From Palsa-892 sp963751615 (GTDB lineage Bacteria; Pseudomonadota; Alphaproteobacteria; Rhizobiales; Xanthobacteraceae): 64,000 nt of DNA. The translations under genes and the position numbers were made by a program. The first letter of the stretch is position 1. The number at the start of each line of letters is the position of its first letter. The stretch lies in contig CAVVVG010000001.1 of the NCBI GenBank assembly GCA_963751615.1, positions 1 through 64,000 of the forward strand, written 5' to 3'. The notes beneath the pieces are model-generated. The model was given only the letters and a program-made list of their open reading frames with translations, searched no databases and was not told the DNA's origin. Below are positions 36,737 to 45,373 of this stretch, piece by piece.

Positions 36737-38124
36737 GTTGGGCGGCCAATCGGATCTCATTTTATATATTGGGTTTTGTTATTTTGTTGCAAGCCGGCAT
36801 GCTGCTCTATGACTTTAACCATCCTGACGTCTTCCTTCATGCCGACCGGTCTGTGGATCGGATGCAAGCGATCCAAGATCTTTTATCTTTTCTTCAAAAC
36901 GGCACCTCGCTTTCGGAATTTCTCGGCCATCAGGGTACGCTTCAAGGTGTTCCCGGAGATTATTTGATACAGGGCCTAGTATTCTATCTTGGAGGCCAGT
37001 ATGCGGTGATAATTTTCCAGATCCTGCTGTTCATTGCTTCAATCGTGGCGCTTTATGAATTGGCATTGCTTGTAACACACTCGCCTGAAATGAGTTCGGC
37101 GGCGATATTGATCTACGCCCTCCTTCCCTTCGGCGTGGTCTTTCCACATATGTTGTGGTCTGAAAGTTTGTTCGATCCGTTCACGTTGATAAGCTTTTAT
37201 TTCGTTGCGCGCTGCGTGCTTCGCGAATCCTCCTGGATAAACATCACTTGTTCGGCCTTATTTTTGGCGCTGGCAATACTTGTCAGGCAAACTGTATTGC
37301 TCTGGCCACTCGTCGTAATCACCACCATGTGGTTGTGCAAAATATCCGCGCGAAAAATCATCGGATATATCCTAATATTTATGATGGTAATAAGCGCATG
37401 GCCTTCGTTCATATGGTCACAGACTGGCAATTTTAGAATGACAGGGAAAATTGGCGGGGGCGTAACCCACTCCGCGGACTCCCTTTCGACTCGGATGAAA
37501 TACATGATTGACACTCTGCCGACGGAAGAACGCCGGCAGGCAGAGCAGCGCTTCTTGATCGCTCAAGAGTCCGATCGGACGCTACCGGCTGTCATTTCTC
37601 GATATGCAATGTTCGGTCTGAACTACCCATTGCCATTCACACAACAAGTCGCTCACGACCTACTCATTTTTATTATGCAATCCGGCATCGAAAGATTGAC
37701 GATTGATTACCTTGAACTCGCGGGCAAAGAGCGGGGCATAATTCAGGACCCGCAGACTGGCTGGCGGAAAATACTTACTGACCGAGGAATCATAGACACA
37801 GCACTCATGTTTTTAGGCGGCCAGGGAACTATTCTTGTTTCCTCAGTGATCGGCGCACTCGCCATGCTCGTCCTATGGGGGTTAGCCGGCCTAGGATCGC
37901 TATGGATATTTAATGGGAAAGTGTCCTTTGGATGGAAAGAACGCATCATGCTTCTCACCATGGCGCTATTTCCAGTTTACGTATTTTTGCCCGGACAGCT
38001 GTTCTACTATCCACAGGCGCGATATCGGGCGCCCGCAGAGTTTTGTCTTTGCATTCTCGCAGTCATCGGCGCGTGGACAATATTAATAATTCGCAACCGT
38101 GCTAAGCGTGCGATCCCGGCTTGA
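36733..38124 (+). CDS. Multi-spanning membrane glycosyltransferase (GT-C, ArnT/PMT-like)
   Basis: 463 residues with about eleven membrane helices. The first periplasmic loop after helix 1 contains FNHPDVFLHADRSVDRMQAI, with acidic and Arg residues where GT-C enzymes of the ArnT/PMT type carry their catalytic Asp. PHMLWSESLFDPFTLISFYF is the typical second loop. Such enzymes use lipid-phosphate-linked sugars to decorate polymers or lipids on the outer face of the inner membrane. Coupled to the upstream GT4 by an ATGA overlap. Donor and acceptor unknown. Confidence 0.75.
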   Translation: MSWAANRISFYILGFVILLQAGMLLYDFNHPDVFLHADRSVDRMQAIQDLLSFLQNGTSLSEFLGHQGTLQGVPGDYLIQGLVFYLGGQYAVIIFQILLFIASIVALYELALLVTHSPEMSSAAILIYALLPFGVVFPHMLWSESLFDPFTLISFYFVARCVLRESSWINITCSALFLALAILVRQTVLLWPLVVITTMWLCKISARKIIGYILIFMMVISAWPSFIWSQTGNFRMTGKIGGGVTHSADSLSTRMKYMIDTLPTEERRQAEQRFLIAQESDRTLPAVISRYAMFGLNYPLPFTQQVAHDLLIFIMQSGIERLTIDYLELAGKERGIIQDPQTGWRKILTDRGIIDTALMFLGGQGTILVSSVIGALAMLVLWGLAGLGSLWIFNGKVSFGWKERIMLLTMALFPVYVFLPGQLFYYPQARYRAPAEFCLCILAVIGAWTILIIRNRAKRAIPA

Positions 38125-38327
38125 TCCGACGAGTATCTACGTTGAAGCCGTTAGCGCGAGCAGTTTCGAGCGGTCGGCGCTTCATTTTCACAGCAAAAGT
38201 ACGATTGGCTCTGTGGTAATCCTTTTCTTCGATATGACAAACTTTTGCTAAGCTATTCTCTCTCATCGCTTGGTCCAAAAGCGCTAAGTCAGGTCGCTAA
38301 AAAAAAGATTTTGGAGATAAAATCGGA

Positions 38328-39089
38328 ATGGTTCGTCGACATCAAACAACCCAGAGCCACAGCGTGACTACATCGGGCGATACCGCGAGTAGACATTGTT
38401 TGCAGCATCTGGACATTTTCGTTCTTGCTGGCGGACTTGGGACTCGCATAAGGCCAATACTCGGCGACGTGCCGAAACTGCTAGCGCCAATAAACGGGCG
38501 CCCATATCTCGAATTTCTTCTCAGTTGGCTACAGCATTTCGGTGCACGGCGGATCGTTCTCGGATTGGGTCATCAATCTGGGGCGATAATCAAATATGTC
38601 CGTGCGCATTCTCGCATCAATCTAAAAATATCGGCAGTAATCGAACAATCACCGCTAGGAACCGCAGGCGCCATTCGGTTTGCACGCGGAGAACTCCATA
38701 CCGACCCGGTACTGGTCATGAACGGGGACAGCTTCGTTGACGCCGACCTGTGTCAATTTCTGGCGCACTACCGACGCGTCGGAACGCGCGGATCAATTCT
38801 TTGCGCCAATGTGGCCGACGCTGGTAGGTATGGTCGGGTTTTACTCGATGACAAAGGTTATGTCTGCGGATTCAAGGAGAAAGACTCAACGTTCCATGAT
38901 GCCGCGATCGTGAATGCGGGAGTTTACCTTATCTCTGCCAAACTGCTCGACGAAATTGCGGCTGGCGAAGCAAAATCACTTGAGCGCGATGTGTTTGAGC
39001 GCTTACCAGCTGGCTCGTTGGCAGCATTTACCAAGAGTTCAAAATTCATCGACATTGGAACGCAAGAATTCTCTAGCATTTGCCAGTGA
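38328..39089 (+). CDS. hddC: Nucleotidyltransferase, HddC-like (D-glycero-alpha-D-manno-heptose-1-phosphate guanylyltransferase)
   Basis: DIFVLAGGLGTRIRPILGDV is the nucleotide-binding loop, followed by PKLLAPINGRPYLEFLLSWL, QSPLGTAGAIRFARGEL, VLVMNGDSFVDADLCQF (metal-binding Asp) and VNAGVYLI. A GHMP kinase of the HddA type lies 52 bases downstream, the standard pairing for GDP-heptose synthesis; the specificity call rests on that. GGAGAT precedes ATG 38328. The frame stops at 39089 as FIDIGTQEFSSICQ, but one base further the other frame gives NSLAFASEIIGTHIISK to 39120, which fits the family end better, so a small indel there is likely. Confidence 0.78.
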   Translation: MVRRHQTTQSHSVTTSGDTASRHCLQHLDIFVLAGGLGTRIRPILGDVPKLLAPINGRPYLEFLLSWLQHFGARRIVLGLGHQSGAIIKYVRAHSRINLKISAVIEQSPLGTAGAIRFARGELHTDPVLVMNGDSFVDADLCQFLAHYRRVGTRGSILCANVADAGRYGRVLLDDKGYVCGFKEKDSTFHDAAIVNAGVYLISAKLLDEIAAGEAKSLERDVFERLPAGSLAAFTKSSKFIDIGTQEFSSICQ

Positions 39090-39141
39090 AATCATAGGCA
39101 CGCATATTATTTCAAAATAACCCTTATCAGGATGAGAGAGC

Positions 39142-40137
39142 ATGATTATCAGCCGTACGCCGTTCCGTGTCTCTCTCTTCGGTGGCGGTACCGATTTCCC
39201 AGCATGGTTTCGTCAACATGGCGGTTGCGTTGTTGGCACTGCGATCGATAAATATTGCTATATTAGCGTGCGGCGACTGCCCCCGTTTTTCGAACACAAA
39301 TCTCGAATCGTTTATTCGCAAGTCGAGCTTGTACGCAAAATCTCCGAGATCCAGCACCCGGCAATACGCGGAATTCTAACCGATTTCGGCGTCGAGAGCG
39401 GACTCGAAATTCACCTTGACGCTGATCTTCCGGCACGCTCTGGCCTTGGCTCAAGCAGCTCCTTTACCGTTGGGTTCATCAACGCACTGCATGCACTCGA
39501 TCAAAAAATGGTTTCAAAACGTAAGCTCGCGGAAGAGGCTATACGAATTGAGCAGGACGTTCTGAAGGAGAAGGTTGGGAATCAGGATCAGATCTGGGCT
39601 GCTTATGGCGGATTCAACCGAATTGAATTCTTTCCAGATGGGGGCTTCTCTGTTTCTCCAATGATCATGTCACCGGAGCGGCGCGGAGAACTTCAAAAAT
39701 CATTGATGCTGTTCTTTACCGGGTTCTCAAGGTTTTCCTCCGATTTTGCGACTGAACAGATCAAAAATATCAAGAACCGAACCAGCCAACTATCAGCAAT
39801 GCGCTCTTTAGTTGATCAGGCCTGTGAAGTCCTGGCTAACCCCAAAACTCCGATTACTGCCCTTGGCGAACTTTTGCATAATTCATGGCGCCTTAAGCGC
39901 GAACTAGCGGACAGTGTTTCCAACTCGCAGATAGACCAAATTTATGAAGCAGGTCGTTCCGCCGGCGCCATCGGCGGCAAGCTCCTCGGTGCAGGCGGGG
40001 GAGGATTCATGGTCTTCCTCGTTAAGCCCGAAAATCACGACGCAGTGCGCAATCGTCTGAAAAATCTAATTCACGTATCATTCAATTTCGACGAAAGCGG
40101 TAGTAAGATTGTCCTCTACCAACCGGACGGATTATAG
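39142..40137 (+). CDS. hddA: D-glycero-alpha-D-manno-heptose-7-phosphate kinase (HddA-like GHMP kinase)
   Basis: 331 residues. MIISRTPFRVSLFGGGTDFP is the GHMP motif 1 as found in HddA/fucokinase-type enzymes; LDADLPARSGLGSSSSFTVG is motif 2 (P-loop-like GLGSSS), and KLLGAGGGGFMVFLV is motif 3. The middle NQDQIWAAYGGFNRIEFFPD is typical of the heptose kinases. Phosphorylates heptose-7-phosphate at C1 en route to GDP-D-glycero-alpha-D-manno-heptose, the substrate of the guanylyltransferase encoded just upstream. GAGAG lies 5 bases from the start. The isomerase (gmhA) and phosphatase (gmhB) are not in the window. Confidence 0.85.
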   Translation: MIISRTPFRVSLFGGGTDFPAWFRQHGGCVVGTAIDKYCYISVRRLPPFFEHKSRIVYSQVELVRKISEIQHPAIRGILTDFGVESGLEIHLDADLPARSGLGSSSSFTVGFINALHALDQKMVSKRKLAEEAIRIEQDVLKEKVGNQDQIWAAYGGFNRIEFFPDGGFSVSPMIMSPERRGELQKSLMLFFTGFSRFSSDFATEQIKNIKNRTSQLSAMRSLVDQACEVLANPKTPITALGELLHNSWRLKRELADSVSNSQIDQIYEAGRSAGAIGGKLLGAGGGGFMVFLVKPENHDAVRNRLKNLIHVSFNFDESGSKIVLYQPDGL

Positions 40138-40252
40138 GTATTCGGAAACGGCTGAATTAAGCGGCCGCATGAACGCAACCCCTGGCGCTCTCCGTTCTCA
40201 GAATAAATAAGAAAACGGAAGTTATGATTGTCTAGCTGGTCGGCAGTATTGC

Positions 40253-42223
40253 CTAGCCATCGTGGGCAATCGTTACTCGCGTAACTGCTGCGTCCGCGCC
40301 AAGAAATCCGTTAAAGAGTAGTTGATCTGCACCTCGATGGTCGCCAAAAAACAGCGAAATCCAACCTGCAGGAAGAGCTTCATCAGCCCTCACCTTCAGC
40401 ATCTCAAAGTCTGCGGGAGCTTGCACCGAGACAACAATTCGATTTGGAAGACGAATGATCCAGCGGTTGTTATCGAGGGATGCCGTGAGGTTCGGGGCTA
40501 AAAGAAATCGGATCGATACCGCTCGTGGTAACCCGCGTCCAAGAAGACGGTCGGCAACGTCGAATCCGCCAGCGGTCCGACTAACCTGACGGTGGTGCAC
40601 GACGCCGAATTGAGACTTATATCCATTGTCTTGCGCGTCGACGGACCAATCCGGACCAGCATGGTGGGACAACAATTCCGCATCTCCCTTGCGCAGCCAC
40701 TGGAACGAGCCCGTAGGGACATTTCCGCTTTCGCCTTCTATGGTCACTGTGTTGTGGGCAGTAGCCGACCGATAGAAATCGCGCCAGGCTCTTTCCGCGT
40801 GATACAGGTATGTTCCCGCATCAACAAAAACCGGCGTGTCTCCAACATGTAGCCAGATCGCAAGTGCATCTGCATGGCCGTGAGCGGCGATGGATAAATA
40901 GCCAAGAGGCCCATGGTCGAACACAAGCAATGTTGGTTTCTCAGCATGACTTTCGCGCACAACCGTATACCCACCAGTCTTGAAGATTCGCATTCCGGTT
41001 CGGGAAAAGGTGGTCGCGACATCGGGCGAACAGAAGACAGCATCGCGCAGTTCAGGCAGGCGGTGAGGAGTGACGAAACGCGCTAGTCCAAGAAGACCTC
41101 CAACTGCCGCTGCAACTGACGCCGGATAGCGGGGCTCCGAATTAAGGGACAACGTTACAACGCGTCCTTCATCGTTATCACCGATTGCAGGAGCACGGCC
41201 GGCTTCGTCGAGGAGCCAACATATAAACTCCGCGGCGCTTGCAAGCCGTTGATGATATTCTGGAGAGAATGAATTGCCCTTAAGTGTTCCAATCAATCCT
41301 GCCAACACAAACATTTCGACCGAGAAAGCTGTGTAGGTAATGGATTGCTCCGCCCCAACACCATCATCCAAAATCTGTTTTTGAATTTCATTCTCTAGAA
41401 CTGTTCGACCGTGGGCCACCATTTGCTGCGCGTTTGGTAGATCTGGCATGAGTCCTCCGGCGATGAAGAGACCCAATGCCTCGGCAATCAGATGATTGTT
41501 TGCCGAAGAGAACAGTGAGGGATAGCGACCAAGCCAGAATGAATGCGCATGCATGAAGGCACGCAAGCGTATTCGCTTATCGCAATCATTGATGTCGCCA
41601 AGAAATGACAGCACGATGACGATCGTGACAATGCGCAGGCTGAGCTCGATTCCCGAACACCAATTGATGCCCTTGAATGGTGGGTTAGCGTCCATCCAGG
41701 CGAAAATCACGTCGAGGATCTTGTTCGCAAGAACTGGATTATTTGTGAGTCGGGCCTCCGCAGCTGCAACCTGCAAGAACTGGAGGCGATTGATCTCCCA
41801 GATGTACTTAACATCGCCGGTACCGCCGTTGTGGCGATAAGGAACGTCGAAACAATAGGCGTCGACGTTTGGCCAACGTTGGCTCGTAATCGGATCCCAT
41901 AAGAATAAGTCGGGATCGCTTACGTCAAGGTTTGCAAGCGTGCCTTCCGGCCAGCGGTGATTTAAAAGTGAAAAACTACCAGAAAGTAATAAACGACAAT
42001 CATCGGAGATACGCTTGCGTAATGTCGGATCGTGATTGGCGGCTAATTCCAGTCGCTTGCCAAGTTCCGGAATTATCGGCAGCGGACCGTTTCCGATATC
42101 GAAGTCAGACCATCCTCGACGATATGATCTCCAAGCCGATCGTTTCGCGGCTTCATGCACGCGGTGGGCGATTTCCGGCAACGACATCGCTCGCAGGCGG
42201 TGGATGTACCATCTAATATTCAT
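40253..42223 (-). CDS. Heparinase II/III-family protein (alginate/uronate lyase-like)
   Basis: 656 residues. The N-terminal alpha-barrel (MNIRWYIHRLRAMSLPEIAH, VKYIWEINRLQFLQVAAA, WCSGIELSLRIVTIVIV, SSANNHLIAEALGLFIAG, with the Asn and Glu typical of the toroid) is followed by a beta-sandwich with HGHADALAIWLHVGDTPVFV, VDAGTYLYHAERAWRDFYRS and TAHNTVTIEGES, matching Hepar_II_III: Tyr and His near the presumed active site. Members in EPS loci are believed to cleave or modify uronic acid-containing polymers. No signal peptide is visible, unusual for a secreted lyase; this is shared by other EPS-locus members. Lies leftward, opposite the sugar-activation genes. Confidence 0.82.
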   Translation of the reverse strand: MNIRWYIHRLRAMSLPEIAHRVHEAAKRSAWRSYRRGWSDFDIGNGPLPIIPELGKRLELAANHDPTLRKRISDDCRLLLSGSFSLLNHRWPEGTLANLDVSDPDLFLWDPITSQRWPNVDAYCFDVPYRHNGGTGDVKYIWEINRLQFLQVAAAEARLTNNPVLANKILDVIFAWMDANPPFKGINWCSGIELSLRIVTIVIVLSFLGDINDCDKRIRLRAFMHAHSFWLGRYPSLFSSANNHLIAEALGLFIAGGLMPDLPNAQQMVAHGRTVLENEIQKQILDDGVGAEQSITYTAFSVEMFVLAGLIGTLKGNSFSPEYHQRLASAAEFICWLLDEAGRAPAIGDNDEGRVVTLSLNSEPRYPASVAAAVGGLLGLARFVTPHRLPELRDAVFCSPDVATTFSRTGMRIFKTGGYTVVRESHAEKPTLLVFDHGPLGYLSIAAHGHADALAIWLHVGDTPVFVDAGTYLYHAERAWRDFYRSATAHNTVTIEGESGNVPTGSFQWLRKGDAELLSHHAGPDWSVDAQDNGYKSQFGVVHHRQVSRTAGGFDVADRLLGRGLPRAVSIRFLLAPNLTASLDNNRWIIRLPNRIVVSVQAPADFEMLKVRADEALPAGWISLFFGDHRGADQLLFNGFLGADAAVTRVTIAHDG

Positions 42224-42375
42224 GCCAACCAGCTTCCGCGGCGATTTGCTTCTCTAGACGTCTGGTAACGTTCGCAGCTGCAATCCACTCACATTTGTTA
42301 CCCCTTTTACCGACAATTCTCTGTGCGGCGCAGGCAGCGGAATCGAACGGCAATAGTCATGATTCGCCGGTTACA

Positions 42376-43806
42376 TCAGTCAATTGAATTTGGTATTTGT
42401 TGCAAAACAAAACCCCGCTTGCCCGTTGATCCAGCGGAGATGTGTGAGACTACTTCTAGATTAAAATCAACGATTCCCAGCACCTTCTCTCGAAGGGTAT
42501 TAACTGCCGCATCAACTCGTTCCTGCGCTACTCCCTTGCAAAGCACAACACGAAGCACCGCCTTCCCCGGAACAGATTGTACATACTGATATTCCGTAAA
42601 GATGCCAAAGTGGTTTTCCGTATCTAAAGCTATAACTGGTATTTTTTGTCCTTCATGCCCGATGACGAATTCCTGATTCCAGCGAGATCGAACATCGGAA
42701 ACTCGAAGCCGAAAGCAATTCTGAGGTGCACTCAGCCGAACGAGCGTTGCTCGGTCTCCGGTGTCGTACCTTATTAAGGCCATCGCTTTATTAAACAGTC
42801 CAGTACTGATCAATCGTCCCCGCTGCCCTGGAGTAGTGACCGGTTTTCCAGCATCATCAATCAGTTCCACCACACCATATAAAGGCTCAAATTCGTAAAC
42901 GTCGGGACTTCCGACGATTTCTCCGGCTATAGCAATGCGCTCAGTCATGCCGTAGTAGCTAATCACCGGCACACCAAAGCATTCATTTAGTAGTTTTCGT
43001 TGATAAGAAAATAAAGTTTCCGATGCAGCCACGACACCGCGCAAACTCGGCGGCGGCTTCCACTGACGGCGCATCGCATGCCGAGCCAGGATACTGAGCG
43101 CGGATGGATATCCTAAAATGAACCGCACTTTATAGTCGTGCAATAATTGCAGATATCGATCCATTATTGTTTCGGTGAGATGATATGGAGAGAGCCATAA
43201 TTCACGGAGCGCGCGATCGTACTGCCAACTATTTTTTGCGGTATTGCCTCCATAATCACGCAATATCGCGCGTCCATCTCCGAGGCGATAGCCGATCCGT
43301 GACCAAATGTGATGAATAAATGCAATTTCACGAACGCTTCGTCCCCGATCCAGAAAGATTTTGGCCGGAGGACGTCCACTACTCCCGCTTGTCGAGCGGG
43401 TATCATAGTCGCCGGCCTCTGCGATTAAGAAGCCCTCGGGATCATTGATAATGTCGGTCTTGGTAAGAATTGGCAGCGACGACAGGTCGTCCATCGTAAA
43501 AGTCGACGGATCGAAACCTGATCCAAAACGCGCTTTAATCAGTGGTGAAAAATGCCGACTGCGCTGCGATGCTTGTTGCAATAATTTGCGAACAGCTGTC
43601 AGTTGATATTGTTGGACGAATTTGGCATCCGTTTCACTTAAAGAAATTTCACGACGTATTTTTCTGTACGTTCGTCCGAACCGCAATGAGAGAGGCACAG
43701 TGCTTAATATAGGCGCAATCACTGCCTTAAATGATGGCGGCAGCCGCAAATATTGTGTGCGTAATATATCAAGCAACCGACTCACATCCATCGCGCCAGC
43801 AGTCAT
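42376..43806 (-). CDS. CapK/PaaK-like adenylate-forming enzyme
   Basis: 476 residues. Phosphate-binding loop STSGSSGRPPAKIFLDRGRS, LSSLPILTKTDIINDPEGFL, ILGYPSALSILARHAMRR, GVVAASETLF, SYYGMTERIAIAGE and GRLISTGLFNKAMALIRYDT, ending in GDRA, are in the order of phenylacetate-CoA-ligase-like proteins known as CapK in capsule loci. They probably activate a carboxylic acid as acyl-AMP for transfer to a sugar. The substrate is unknown. Separated from the heparinase-like gene by 152 bases on the same strand and divergent from the flavoprotein gene. Confidence 0.8.
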   Translation of the reverse strand: MTAGAMDVSRLLDILRTQYLRLPPSFKAVIAPILSTVPLSLRFGRTYRKIRREISLSETDAKFVQQYQLTAVRKLLQQASQRSRHFSPLIKARFGSGFDPSTFTMDDLSSLPILTKTDIINDPEGFLIAEAGDYDTRSTSGSSGRPPAKIFLDRGRSVREIAFIHHIWSRIGYRLGDGRAILRDYGGNTAKNSWQYDRALRELWLSPYHLTETIMDRYLQLLHDYKVRFILGYPSALSILARHAMRRQWKPPPSLRGVVAASETLFSYQRKLLNECFGVPVISYYGMTERIAIAGEIVGSPDVYEFEPLYGVVELIDDAGKPVTTPGQRGRLISTGLFNKAMALIRYDTGDRATLVRLSAPQNCFRLRVSDVRSRWNQEFVIGHEGQKIPVIALDTENHFGIFTEYQYVQSVPGKAVLRVVLCKGVAQERVDAAVNTLREKVLGIVDFNLEVVSHISAGSTGKRGFVLQQIPNSID

Positions 43807-44027
43807 CCATCATTGGTCACATATAATTCAAATTTATAGTAGGAATTTGCACCAAGTGGGTAAAGGCTTTTGGTTAAAGCGTTGAATGCCAGACACATAA
43901 GTTCTTAATACGGCACCTAAACTTAAACTGTAAACCCGCACACAGTATTGACAGGGCGAACCTCACTGGGCCTAACTATAATTGTTGCGGCACCCCTATT
44001 TTGCTCGAGGGAAATACTTTGAATCAA

Positions 44028-45266
44028 ATGATTGAAGTCGCGATTATTGGCGCCGGCCCTTATGGGCTGTCGATCGCCGCACATCTGCGTGGACTCGGTG
44101 TCGATTTCCGGATCTTTGGCAGCCCGATGCACACTTGGCGTACGCAAATGCCGAAGGGCATGTTTCTTAAATCCGAGGCCTTTGCTTCAAACCTTTCCGA
44201 TCCACAAGATCATTTTACATTAGATCAATTCTCTAAAGAGCAGCGCATTCCCTACCTATCGAATTTGTATGAATTTGGCCGACTCCCGGTTCACGTTGAT
44301 ACATTTACGGCCTATGGACTTGCATTCCAAAAGCGATTTGTACCGGGGGTCGAAGAGCGAACGGTCGTAGCGCTTCAAAATTCGCAGGGTTGCTTCATTA
44401 TTAAGTTCGATGACGGCACGACGGTATCTGCGCGCAACGTGGTTCTAGCTATCGGAATTCACTACTTTCGACACATGCCAGCTGAACTGTCGAACTTGCC
44501 ACCGGAATATCTATCGCATAGTTCCGATCATAGTGATCTAAGTCGATTTTCTGGCCGCAAGATCGCGGTGATTGGCGCCGGTGCCTCGGCCACAGAACTT
44601 GCGGCCCTCCTACATGAAGCTGGTGCCGAGGTTCATCTTGTCGCGCGACAGAGCTCCCTCAGTTTCCAACCCGTACCAACGCCAAGAGCTTCTTGGCGTC
44701 GCGCTATCCGCCCAATGTCGGGAATCGGTTATGGCTGGCATTCCCTTGTACTTTCCGAACTGCCCATGCTCACTCATCACTTGCCACTGAGGGCACGTCA
44801 GTATCTCGTCCAGCGCTATCTACAGCCGGCCGGAGGTTGGTTCTTAAAGGACCGCATGGGAAGCGTATCGCTGCTACTTGGATGCGCTCAGTTTCGTGCC
44901 GATGTCCAACATGATCAGGTTCGGGTACGGGCCGAAACCAGTGCTGGTACCAAGACTGAGTTAAACGTGGACCATGTTATCGCCGCGACCGGATATACGC
45001 TTGATTTGGCGCGTTTACGGTTTTTAACGGAACCGCTCCAGTTGGCACTGCGATTCGGCGGGCCAACACCTCTATTATCATCGAACTTTGAATCCTGCAT
45101 TCCGGGCCTTTATTTCGTTGGCCCCCTATCATCTGATAGTTTTGGGCCACCAATGCGATTTGTTCATGGTGCAAGATTCACAGCACATCGCGTCTCGAAG
45201 CACCTCGCAAGATCTGTCTCAAGAAAATTGATTGAAAAAGACCTTCCTTATGCTCGAGCGGCATAG
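44028..45266 (+). CDS. FAD/NAD(P)-dependent oxidoreductase (flavin monooxygenase-like)
   Basis: 412 residues. IEVAIIGAGPYGLSIAAHLR is the FAD-binding GxGxxG; KIAVIGAGASATELAALLHE is the NADP site; NVDHVIAATGYTLDLARL the conserved ATGY motif; CIPGLYFVGPL the C-terminal FAD contact. It resembles the single-component N-hydroxylating and CzcO-type flavoproteins. The start could be TTG 44019; I use ATG 44028. It precedes the amidotransferase gene by about 107 bases in the same direction, so it may modify a sugar amine or the acyl group in the EPS; that is inference. Substrate unknown. Confidence 0.75.
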   Translation: MIEVAIIGAGPYGLSIAAHLRGLGVDFRIFGSPMHTWRTQMPKGMFLKSEAFASNLSDPQDHFTLDQFSKEQRIPYLSNLYEFGRLPVHVDTFTAYGLAFQKRFVPGVEERTVVALQNSQGCFIIKFDDGTTVSARNVVLAIGIHYFRHMPAELSNLPPEYLSHSSDHSDLSRFSGRKIAVIGAGASATELAALLHEAGAEVHLVARQSSLSFQPVPTPRASWRRAIRPMSGIGYGWHSLVLSELPMLTHHLPLRARQYLVQRYLQPAGGWFLKDRMGSVSLLLGCAQFRADVQHDQVRVRAETSAGTKTELNVDHVIAATGYTLDLARLRFLTEPLQLALRFGGPTPLLSSNFESCIPGLYFVGPLSSDSFGPPMRFVHGARFTAHRVSKHLARSVSRKLIEKDLPYARAA

Positions 45267-45373
45267 ACGTTGAATCCTCGCTCGATGAAGCAATATTCCG
45301 ACAGTGTTATGATGCGATGCGAGTTTAAATTAAGGCCGTATGGGATAATAAGCGGTGGGCGAAAGTCGTAGCG

